A DNA stretch of 64,000 bases from Pratylenchus scribneri. Lineage: Eukaryota; Nematoda; Chromadorea; Rhabditida; Pratylenchidae. The DNA is taken from assembly GCA_030063045.1 (NCBI GenBank), contig JAQSEB010000206.1, positions 1 through 64,000 on the forward strand, in the 5' to 3' direction. The notes under the pieces were generated by a model. That model searched no databases. It was not told where the DNA came from and saw only the letters and a list, made by a program, of their open reading frames with translations. Within the stretch, counting starts at the first letter, position 1. Each line of letters starts with the position of its first letter. The position numbers and the translations under genes are program-made. Below, in pieces: positions 55,316 through 64,000 of this stretch.

Positions 55316-56130
55316 TTAATTTACTAAATCGGATTCTTTTATCCAAGAATTATGTTTTTCAGAGTAGCCTACCCACCTAACAAATAGTTCTTTTATACCT
55401 TTTCTTTTGCGTGTTTTTATGACTTCGGCAATTCGATAGGTTGTATCTTTTGTGGTCAATACTAATTCTTGTTCATAAAATACGCTTTCAATTTTATTAT
55501 CTTCCAGATCAGCAATTCTATATGATGGAGGATCAGTTAGACTCACTTTTATGATTTTAAATAATTCGTCAGTGAAATTTGGCAAATAGCCTTTCTCAAA
55601 TTTAGTTTTTTCTTTTGATATTCTTACAATATCGCTAATTTTAAACTTTGGATTAGCATTTTCATCCCTGTTTGATTTATATACTCGCTCTAATAGCTCA
55701 TGCGCATTATCATAATTTACAGAATTCGGCTTCATTCCTATTGTCCGGTTTATACTATTGTTTATTCCATTTACAATTTTGTCAATTATTTCAATCCATC
55801 TTGTCGTATTCTTCTCACTAAAATATTTGTATAATCTTCCTTTAATCGTCCTATTTGCCCTCTCAACTACTCATGCATGTAAATTTGGCGTATACATTAC
55901 ATGCTTTATAATATTTTTCTCCTTAAAATAATTTAACATTTTTTAGGCTTGGAACTCGACCCCAGCATCACTGTAAAGTTTATTCGGTAATATCTTTGAC
56001 TTATCAAATATTATATCAAAAGCCTTAATCATGTCTTCACTTTTTTTGGTTCTAGCAGGGGAAACATAGATTTTCCGACTTAATACATCAATGCAAACTA
56101 GTAAATAAGCATTATTATCATTTTCTTTTT
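55316..56130 (-). pseudogene. Maverick integrase, N-terminally truncated with two in-frame stops
   Basis: Reading the minus strand in one frame gives a retroviral-type integrase core: CIDVLSRKIYVSPARTKKSE (first Asp), LYSDAGVEF (second Asp) and VVERANRTIKGRLY (Glu). Then come the C-terminal domains, KFKISDIVRISKEKTKFEKG and a chromodomain-like end with ELFVRWVGY and NSWI. A TAA at 55943-55945 and a TGA at 55871-55873 interrupt the core. The zinc-binding N-terminus is absent; upstream the frame runs straight into ATPase sequence. The last 139 codons (55316-55735) are open and could still be made. In Polintons this enzyme joins the element to target DNA. Confidence 0.85.
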
Positions 56131-56640
56131 TAATACTATCAAATATACATCGTTATATGAATCCATAAAATAATTTAACCGACGAGGGAAAAGTTGACTT
56201 CCTAAGGTTCTCACATGCAATTGAGCAGATGGATTCCTCATTAAAACTAGATAATGAGAGTTTGCACGAGCAGTCTTAATATCTCGACCATAAAGACTTT
56301 GTGTAACAAAAATCACACTAGTATTCCAGTTATGGGATCCTCTTGTAAAGAGTAAATCAATAAAATCATTTTTCATATTAAGCATAAGATCGTCTAATAT
56401 TAAAAGTAAAGGCTTCTCTTGACTCTTTATAAGTTCAATATCGGGGAGTCCATTATGTGTTTCAATCCCTTTATTTTTCAAAGCGATTATAGATTCATTC
56501 ATTTCTCCATAACAATATAATATTTTTACTGGTGGAGGTTTTATCAGCTCTTCAGTATGATTTAAAAATTTTAGGAGCCATTTTGTTTTACCACTACCAG
56601 TGGCGCCACATAAAATTAAAGTAAAAGGAGCGTTAAACAT
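56098..56640 (-). CDS. FtsK/HerA-type packaging ATPase, altered C-terminus
   Basis: 180 residues. Walker A GATGSGKT (12-19) and Walker B LLLILDD (78-84) are intact. FVTQSLYG, ARANSHYLVLMRNP and RRLNYFMDSY fit the A32-like ATPases of Polintons that pump DNA into capsids. After YNDVY the frame ends in about 14 unrelated residues. In the neighbouring frame DSIKKENDNNAYLLV continues as ATPase-like sequence and then becomes integrase (CIDVLSRK). The normal C-terminus is therefore lost by a frameshift plus a deletion joined to the integrase. The core is complete, so activity is possible but uncertain. The start overlaps the preceding Cys-rich ORF by 8 nt. Confidence 0.85.
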   Translation of the reverse strand: MFNAPFTLILCGATGSGKTKWLLKFLNHTEELIKPPPVKILYCYGEMNESIIALKNKGIETHNGLPDIELIKSQEKPLLLILDDLMLNMKNDFIDLLFTRGSHNWNTSVIFVTQSLYGRDIKTARANSHYLVLMRNPSAQLHVRTLGSQLFPRRLNYFMDSYNDVYLIVLKKKMIIMLIY

Positions 56641-56815
56641 TTTTGTTTTTAATTAATATATAATCAGAGCATTTTGGGCATTTTATATAGTCTTCCAGAT
56701 TTTCAAATTGCGATAAAATTGTAAAATGTTGAAGCATTTTCTTACAGTTAGAACAATAATGATAATGGCAGGGGCAGAAATTACAGCACTTAATCGAATG
56801 ATCGCACTTCTCCAT
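56633..56815 (-). CDS. Small Cys/His-rich zinc-binding-like protein 1
   Basis: 60 residues with clusters CCNFCPCHYHYC, CKKML and CPKCSDY; enough Cys/His for two zinc sites, the last like a zinc ribbon. It is related to the next ORF (shared CCNFC.CHY..C and CPKC), so the pair arose by duplication. It overlaps the ATPase start. Function unknown; a nucleic-acid or protein-binding virion factor is possible. Confidence 0.6.
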   Translation of the reverse strand: MEKCDHSIKCCNFCPCHYHYCSNCKKMLQHFTILSQFENLEDYIKCPKCSDYILIKNKNV

Positions 56816-56830
56816 TGTAAATTAATTTAA

Positions 56831-57022
56831 TCATGATTCATGAATATAATTTTCCTTTATATAGCCCCTATTCCGTTTGCCTTCTGATCGCATTGGCCCA
56901 CCACATTTTGGACAATTGACTTCATTTTTATAATAATTGAAATGCATTAATCCCTTTTTATTGCAATATTTACAATTGAGATAATGGCACAGACAAAAAT
57001 TACAACATTTATATTCACACAT
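56831..57022 (-). CDS. Small Cys/His-rich zinc-binding-like protein 2
   Basis: 63 residues. CCNFCLCHYLNCKYCNK and CPKCGGPM mirror the neighbouring small protein, 15 nt downstream. It is the first gene of the minus-strand row, about 100 nt from the divergently transcribed plus-strand gene. That gap is AT-rich, contains TTTATACTTTTT, and is probably a shared promoter region. Confidence 0.6.
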   Translation of the reverse strand: MCEYKCCNFCLCHYLNCKYCNKKGLMHFNYYKNEVNCPKCGGPMRSEGKRNRGYIKENYIHES

Positions 57023-57122
57023 TTTGAATAAAATTTTAAACTTTATTATGATAATTATAAATGATTTTTTTCTTATTTATACTTTTTGAATTGGAAATAA
57101 TTAATAAAAAATTTCCTTTTAG

Positions 57123-57620
57123 ATGGTTCTAAAATTGCCTAATGAATTGATTGAAGAGATGGCAAAATTTATTTCCTATAAACCTTTAGAACGGGGCTAT
57201 TACTGGTCATTTAAAGAACATAAAATTCCTGCTGCTGGCCCTATTTTATCATCATTTGCTCTTTCGTTTTTTATCTGCAAAAAATGGCGGGAAATTAAAA
57301 AGAAACGAAAAGAAATGCTAAATCGAATTGTGAATCAAATTAATTTGGAAAAACAAAATGATCTATCTTTTATGATGATACGTTATCTGGAACTCAAAAT
57401 TGGCTGGTATTGGGATAAGCCGAGAGAAAATGAGAATATATTATGCACTTTCTGTCTAAAATGGGAGAAATATGAAAAAGAAAATTTTCAAAATTACCCG
57501 AATTCAATTCATTTATTTCACAAAGAATGCTCTAGAGAATATATGGAACATTTTTATGAAGATAATCCAGATAATTGGACTGAGTGTTTTATATGTAAAC
57601 CTTTTGGTTTTGATATTTGA
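57123..57620 (+). CDS. F-box-like N-terminus with RING-like C-terminus
   Basis: 165 residues. LPNELIEEMAKFISYKPL at the start resembles an F-box helix, followed by a basic helical middle. The C-terminus carries C108-x2-C111, H130 and H133, C136, and C155-x2-C158, a RING/zinc-finger-like spacing that lacks an obvious complete set of eight ligands. If real, it would couple to ubiquitin ligation, for example to counter host factors. This is inference from short motifs. It is the only plus-strand gene on the right side of the Maverick. Confidence 0.6.
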   Translation: MVLKLPNELIEEMAKFISYKPLERGYYWSFKEHKIPAAGPILSSFALSFFICKKWREIKKKRKEMLNRIVNQINLEKQNDLSFMMIRYLELKIGWYWDKPRENENILCTFCLKWEKYEKENFQNYPNSIHLFHKECSREYMEHFYEDNPDNWTECFICKPFGFDI

Positions 57621-57661
57621 ATATATATGAATATAAATGTATAAATATTAATATTTCATTT

Positions 57662-58006
57662 TCAATCAAATTTATAAAAACATTCTTCACCTGAAGGACA
57701 GATAATAATGTTTTCTAAATGCAAATAAAAAAATTCGTCGTAAATTGTACCGTCTTGGAATAAAGATTCATTATAAAATGAATTATCAATTTTATTTGGA
57801 GTGCAGAGACAAATCAAATGTTCCGAGTTCGATGGAACAATATCGAGAATTTTTATTTCCTTAATATGGTAGAAAATTTTTCCTCTTGGATGAGCGCATC
57901 GATGGGGTGGAAGTTGAAAATTTGAACCGTATTCCTGTACTATGCGATTCAATTCTCCCCTTGATGAACATTTGTGAAAGTCTGAAAAATAGTCTAACGC
58001 ATTCAT
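57662..58006 (-). CDS. Unknown Maverick protein near the right terminus
   Basis: 114 residues from the ATG at 58006; the frame is open upstream to 58033 but without another ATG. The TATA box just upstream supports this start. Several Cys and His residues (FHKCSS, PPHRCAHP, CLCTP, CPSGEECF) could bind metal. No family recognised. It runs convergently with the F-box-like gene, 41 nt away. Confidence 0.55.
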   Translation of the reverse strand: MNALDYFSDFHKCSSRGELNRIVQEYGSNFQLPPHRCAHPRGKIFYHIKEIKILDIVPSNSEHLICLCTPNKIDNSFYNESLFQDGTIYDEFFYLHLENIIICPSGEECFYKFD

Positions 58007-58032
58007 TTTCGATTTGAGATAATTTTTTTCCA

Positions 58033-58041
58033 CTTATATAG
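58033..58041 (-). promoter_or_regulatory. TATA box (CTATATAAG)
   Basis: On the minus strand CTATATAAG lies about 27 nt upstream of the ATG at 58006, at the inner side of the right inverted repeat. It would give a very short leader. Confidence 0.5.
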
Positions 58042-58094
58042 GCTCCGAATTTCTCATGGTTTCATTTTGGCCAAAACCTTTGGGCTTTTCAAAA

Positions 58095-58498
58095 ATATTC
58101 TCAAACTTTCTTGCTCTCACCGGGGAGGGGGGGGGCAAAAGGTACCCTAAAACTTTTATCTTTTAAAAAATGATTGAAATTTCCTTCCTCCGTTGGGGGG
58201 GGGGCAAAAAAAGTAGCTAAAACCTTTGGGCTTTCTATTGGTCTGATTGATGCTTTTCGATCAAACATTCGCTTGAGAATAGTCAAAACTTTCGACTTTT
58301 CAAAAATTTTCTGAGGAATTTTGACCAATCCTGCTCAGAAAAATAGTCAATAACTTTGGCCTTTTCATAAATTGTCAAAGTTTTTTGGCCAATCATGGAC
58401 CGGTGAGTAGACAAAACCTTTGGGCTTTTCAAAAATGATCTGAGTCATTTTGGTCATGATCAGAATAGGGGGTGAGCCAGAACTTCGTTTATACTACT
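58095..58498 (-). repeat. Right terminal inverted repeat of the Maverick
   Basis: Its reverse complement begins AGTAGTATAAACGAAGTTCT and follows the left repeat with scattered differences. The inner part has poly(G) runs on the plus strand (near 58126-58135 and 58195-58204) around which the order of short segments differs from the left copy. The inner edge is approximate. Confidence 0.9.
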
Positions 58499-58504
58499 GA
58501 TGAA
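58499..58504. repeat. Right target-site duplication of the Maverick (GATGAA)
   Basis: Direct copy of 33233-33238. The satellite monomer resumes exactly here (GATGAATTGAATAAAAATAA). Confidence 0.95.
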
Positions 58505-61500
58505 TTGAATAAAAATAAACTGACGTTCGCCTGTAGAATTTGATGGAGAATACGATGGATATAAAAAAATTCCAAAAAGTTCAAAACCTAGGCCATAAAA
58601 TGTTTCACTCCCCTTAAATACCCCATATATAGATATAATATATTCAAAAATTTATGAAAAATCAATATGGATGAATTGAACAAAAATAAACTGACGTTCG
58701 CCTGTAGAATTTGATGGAGAATACGATGGATATAAAAAAATTATAAAAAAGTTCAAAATCTAGGTCATAAAATGTTTCATACCCCTTAAATACCCCATAT
58801 ATGGCTATTATATATTTAAAAATTCATGAAAAATCAATATGGATGAATTGAATAAAAATAAACTGACGTTCGCCTGTAGAATTTGATGGAGAATACGATG
58901 GATATAAAAAAATTCCAAAAAGTTCAAAACCTAGGCCATAAAATGTTTCACTCCCCTTAAATACCCCATATATAGATATAATATATTCAAAAATTTATGA
59001 AAAATCAATATGGATGAATTGAACAAAAATAAACTGACGTTCGCCTGTAGAATTTGATGGAGAATACGATGGATATAAAAAAATTCCAAAAAGTTCAAAA
59101 TCTAGGTCATAAAATGTTTCATACCCCTTAAATACCCCATATATGGCTATTATATATTTAAAAATTCATGAAAAATCAATATGGATGAATTGAACAAAAA
59201 TAAACTGACGTTCGCCTGTAGAATTTGATGGAGAATACGATGGATATAAAAAAATTCCAAAAAGTTCAAAACCTAGGCCATAAAATGTTTCACTCCCCTT
59301 AAATACCCCATATATAGATATAATATATTCAAAAATTTATGAAAAATCAATATGGATGAATTGAACAAAAATAAACTGACGTTCGCCTGTAGAATTTGAT
59401 GGAGAATACGATGGATATAAAAAAATTCCAAAAAGTTCAAAATCTAGGTCATAAAATGTTTCATACCCCTTAAATACCCCATATATGGCTATTATATATT
59501 TAAAAATTCATGAAAAATCAATATGGATGAATTGAACAAAAATAAACTGACGTTCGCCTGTAGAATTTGATGGAGAATACGATGGATATAAAAAAATTCC
59601 AAAAAGTTCAAAATCTAGGTCATAAAATGTTTCATACCCCTTAAATACCCCATATATGGCTATTATATATTTAAAAATTCATGAAAAATCAATATGGATG
59701 AATTGAATAAAAATAAACTGACGTTCGCCTGTAGAATTTGATGGAGAATACGATGGATATAAAAAAATTCCAAAAAGTTCAAAATCTAGGTCATAAAATG
59801 TTTCATACCCCTTAAATACCCCATATATGGCTATTATATTTTTAAAAATTCATGAAAAATCAATATGGATGAATTGAATAAAAATAAACTGACGTTCGCC
59901 TGTAGAATTTGATGGAGAATACGATGGATATAAAAAAATTCCAAAAAGTTCAAAACCTAGGCCATAAAATGTTTCACTCCCCTTAAATACCCCATATATG
60001 GCTATTATATATTTAAAAATTCATGAAAAATCAATATGGATGAATTGAACAAAAATAAACTGACGTTCGCCTGTAGAATTTGATGGAGAATACGATGGAT
60101 ATAAAAAAATTCCAAAAAGTTCAAAATCTAGGTCATAAAATGTTTCATACCCCTTAAATACCCCATATATGGCTATTATATATTTAAAAATTCATGAAAA
60201 ATCAATATGGATGAATTGAACAAAAATAAACTGACGTTCGCCTGTAGAATTTGATGGAGAATACGATGGATATAAAAAAATTCCAAAAAGTTCAAAATCT
60301 AGGTCATAAAATGTTTCATACCCCTTAAATACCCCATATATGGCTATTATATATTTAAAAATTCATGAAAAATCAATATGGATGAATTGAATAAAAATAA
60401 ACTGACGTTCGCCTGTAGAATTTGATGGAGAATACGATGGAAATAAAAAAATTCCAAAAAGTTCAAAATCTAGGTCATAAAATGTTTCATACCCCTTAAA
60501 TACCCCATATATGGCTATTATATATTTAAAAATTCAAGAAAAATCAATATGGATGAATTGAATAAAAATAAACTGACGTTCGCCTGTAGAATTTGATGGA
60601 GAATACGATGGATATAAAAAAATTCCAAAAAGTTCAAAACCTAGGCCATAAAATGTTTCACTCCCCTTAAATACCCCATATATAGATATAATATATTCAA
60701 AAATTTATGAAAAATCAATATGGATGAATTGAACAAAAATAAACTGACGTTCGCCTGTAGAATTTGATGGAGAATACGATGGATATAAAAAAATTCCAAA
60801 AAGTTCAAAATCTAGGTCATAAAATGTTTCATACCCCTTAAATACCCCATATATGGCTATTATATATTTAAAAATTCATGAAAAATCAATATGGATGAAT
60901 TGAACAAAAATAAACTGACGTTCGCCTGTAGAATTTGATGGAGAATACGATGGATATAAAAAAATTCCAAAAAGTTCAAAACCTAGGCCATAAAATGTTT
61001 CACTCCCCTTAAATACCCCATATATAGATATAATATATTCAAAAATTTATGAAAAATCAATATGGATGAATTGAACAAAAATAAACTGACGTTCGCCTGT
61101 AGAATTTGATGGAGAATACGATGGATATAAAAAAATTCCAAAAAGTTCAAAATCTAGGTCATAAAATGTTTCATACCCCTTAAATACCCCATATATGGCT
61201 ATTATATATTTAAAAATTCATGAAAAATCAATATGGATGAATTGAACAAAAATAAACTGACGTTCGCCTGTAGAATTTGATGGAGAATACGATGGATATA
61301 AAAAAATTCCAAAAAGTTCAAAATCTAGGTCATAAAATGTTTCATACCCCTTAAATACCCCATATATGGCTATTATATATTTAAAAATTCATGAAAAATC
61401 AATATGGATGAATTGAATAAAAATAAACTGACGTTCGCCTGTAGAATTTGATGGAGAATACGATGGATATAAAAAAATTCCAAAAAGTTCAAAATCTAGG

Positions 61501-64000
61501 TCATAAAATGTTTCATACCCCTTAAATACCCCATATATGGCTATTATATATTTAAAAATTCATGAAAAATCAATATGGATGAATTGAATAAAAATAAACT
61601 GACGTTCGCCTGTAGAATTTGATGGAGAATACGATGGATATAAAAAAATTCCAAAAAGTTCAAAACCTAGGCCATAAAATGTTTCACTCCCCTTAAATAC
61701 CCCATATATGGCTATTATATATTTAAAAATTCATGAAAAATCAATATGGATGAATTGAATAAAAATAAACTGACGTTCGCCTGTAGAATTTGATGGAGAA
61801 TACGATGGATATAAAAAAATTCCAAAAAGTTCAAAACCTAGGCCATAAAATGTTTCATACCCCTTAAATACCCCATATATGGCTATTATATATTTAAAAA
61901 TTCATGAAAAATCAATATGGATGAATTGAATAAAAATAAACTGACGTTCGCCTGTAGAATTTGATGGAGAATACGATGGATATAAAAAAATTCCAAAAAG
62001 TTCAAAACCTAGGCCATAAAATGTTTCACTCCCCTTAAATACCCCATATATAGATATAATATATTCAAAAATTTATGAAAAATCAATATGGATGAATTGA
62101 ATAAAAATAAACTGACGTTCGCCTGTAGAATTTGATGGAGAATACGATGGATATAAAAAAATTCCAAAAAGTTCAAAACCTAGGCCATAAAATGTTTCAC
62201 TCCCCTTAAATACCCCATATATAGATATAATATATTCAAAAATTTATGAAAAATCAATATGGATGAATTGAACAAAAATAAACTGACGTTCGCCTGTAGA
62301 ATTTGATGGAGAATACGATGGATAAAAAAAAATTCCAAAAAGTTCAAAATCTCGGTCATAAAATTTTTCATACCCCTTAAATACCCCATATATGGCTATT
62401 ATATATTTAAAAATTCATGAAAAATCAATATGGATGAATTGAATAAAAATAAACTGACGTTCGCCTGTAGAATTTGATGGAGAATACGATGGATATAAAA
62501 AAATTCCAAAAAGTTCAAAACCTAGGCCATAAAATGTTTCACTCCCCTTAAATACCCCATATATAGATATAATATATTCAAAAATTTATGAAAAATCAAT
62601 ATGGATGAATTGAATAAAAATAAACTGACGTTCGCCTGTAGAATTTGATGGAGAATACGATGGATAAAAAAAAATTCCAAAAAGTTCAAAATCTAGGTCA
62701 TAAAATTTTTCATACCCCTTAAATACCCCATATATGGCTATTATATATTTAAAAATTCATGAAAAATCAATATGGATGAATTGAATAAAAATAAACTGAC
62801 GTTCGCCTGTAGAATTTGATGGAGAATACGATGGATATAAAAAAATTCCAAAAAGTTCAAAATCTAGGTCATAAAATGTTTCATACCCCTTAAATACCCC
62901 ATATATGGCTATTATATATTTAAAAATTCATGAAAAATCAATATGGATGAATTGAATAAAAATAAACTGACGTTCGCCTGTAGAATTTGATGGAGAATAC
63001 GATGGATATAAAAAAATTCCAAAAAGTTCAAAACCTAGGCCATAAAATGTTTCACTCCCCTTAAATACCCCATATATGGCTATTATATATTTAAAAATTC
63101 ATGAAAAATCAATATGGATGAATTGAATAAAAATAAACTGACGTTCGCCTGTAGAATTTGATGGAGAATACGATGGATATAAAAAAATTCCAAAAAGTTC
63201 AAAACCTAGGCCATAAAATGTTTCATACCCCTTAAATACCCCATATATGGCTATTATATATTTAAAAATTCATGAAAAATCAATATGGATGAATTGAATA
63301 AAAATAAACTGACGTTCGCCTGTAGAATTTGATGGAGAATACGATGGATATAAAAAAATTCCAAAAAGTTCAAAACCTAGGCCATAAAATGTTTCACTCC
63401 CCTTAAATACCCCATATATAGATATAATATATTCAAAAATTTATGAAAAATCAATATGGATGAATTGAATAAAAATAAACTGACGTTCGCCTGTAGAATT
63501 TGATGGAGAATACGATGGATATAAAAAAATTCCAAAAAGTTCAAAACCTAGGCCATAAAATGTTTCACTCCCCTTAAATACCCCATATATAGATATAATA
63601 TATTCAAAAATTTATGAAAAATCAATATGGATGAATTGAACAAAAATAAACTGACGTTCGCCTGTAGAATTTGATGGAGAATACGATGGATATAAAAAAA
63701 TTCCAAAAAGTTCAAAATCTAGGTCATAAAATGTTTCATACCCCTTAAATACCCCATATATGGCTATTATATATTTAAAAATTCATGAAAAATCAATATG
63801 GATGAATTGAATAAAAATAAACTGACGTTCGCCTGTAGAATTTGATGGAGAATACGATGGATATAAAAAAATTCCAAAAAGTTCAAAACCTAGGCCATAA
63901 AATGTTTCACTCCCCTTAAATACCCCATATATAGATATAATATATTCAAAAATTCATGAAAAATCAATATGGATGAATTGAATAAAAATAAACTGACGTT
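58505..64000. repeat. Satellite DNA array, continuation beyond the Maverick
   Basis: About 5.5 kb, roughly 32 monomers of about 171 bp, running off the window. Almost all are of the GATGGATATAAA type. Two forms are mixed: one with CATACCCC and ATATATGGCTATTATATATTT, the other with CACTCCCC and ATATATAGATATAATATATTC. The same types make up 31240-33000 on the other side of the insertion, as expected if the Maverick entered an existing array. Non-coding. Confidence 0.95.

Larger units (their letters stand above)
33239..58498. mobile_element. Maverick/Polinton DNA transposon, 25,260 bp, with nested BEL element
   Basis: It is bounded by inverted termini of about 400 bp that begin AGTAGTATAAACGAAGTTCT on both ends, and flanked by a perfect 6-bp duplication inside a satellite monomer. 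Its genes are those of Polintons: adenain-like protease, major and minor capsid proteins, a pVI/pX-like protein, FtsK/HerA-type ATPase and a retroviral-type integrase with chromodomain-like end. Without the nested BEL element (33728-45296 including one duplication) it is about 13.7 kb. No DNA polymerase B is seen and the integrase is broken, so it is probably non-autonomous now. Confidence 0.95.

Noticed and set aside
55316..56130. Stop codons in the integrase read through by an alternative genetic code
   Set aside because: One is TAA and one TGA, all other genes here use the standard code and end at such codons, and the N-terminus is also missing; decay is simpler.
62180..62389. 69-codon ORF in the right satellite
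   Set aside because: It depends on a few monomer variants, has no conservation across the array and is low-complexity.

Overview
The window looks like a repeat-dense, AT-rich piece of a metazoan nuclear genome, most probably a nematode. This is inferred from the element repertoire: BEL/Pao retrotransposons with DUF1759-type gag, one with a phlebovirus-Gc-like envelope as known from nematode BEL elements, plus a Maverick/Polinton. I cannot name the species. I see no ordinary host gene, tRNA or rRNA; nearly every base belongs to a mobile element or a satellite.

Layout. (1) 1-16058: a family of BEL/Pao elements in inverted arrangement. A truncated LTR of a minus-strand copy (1-799) abuts a plus-strand copy A (800-8733), which is joined tail to tail at 8733/8734 to a minus-strand copy B (16058-8734). 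The copies are nearly identical but broken differently. A has a nonsense codon and a frameshift in gag. B has lost about 2.55 kb covering the end of the protease region, reverse transcriptase and RNase H. No 3' LTR is present. Copy B keeps the 3' part of the family: the integrase polyprotein runs in frame into a NADAR domain, followed by an overlapping ORF for a Cid1/GLD-2-like nucleotidyltransferase. (2) 16059-16632: no recognisable gene. (3) 16633-33238 and 58499-64000: one tandem satellite, monomer about 171 bp, split by an insertion and showing higher-order organisation. (4) 33239-58498: a 25,260-bp Maverick/Polinton inserted in the satellite with a perfect 6-bp target duplication (GATGAA) and inverted termini starting AGTAGTATAAACG. 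(5) 33728-45291: an 11,564-bp BEL/Pao element nested in the Maverick, with 399-bp LTRs that look identical and a perfect 5-bp target duplication (AGAGG). It encodes gag-pol-env in one ORF and a second ORF of unknown function.

The Maverick carries a compact minus-strand module: adenain-like protease, a small protein, major capsid protein, pVI/pX-like protein, a minor capsid (penton-like) protein with a very large internal insertion, a broken integrase, and a packaging ATPase. Two small Cys-rich proteins and two accessory genes lie near the right terminus. No protein-primed DNA polymerase B is visible, and the integrase has lost its N-terminus and carries two in-frame stops. The virion-forming genes look largely intact while the replication and integration genes do not.

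The two most unusual observations are the NADAR plus nucleotidyltransferase cargo of the first BEL family and the envelope-bearing retroelement sitting inside a capsid-encoding Maverick, itself inside a satellite array.
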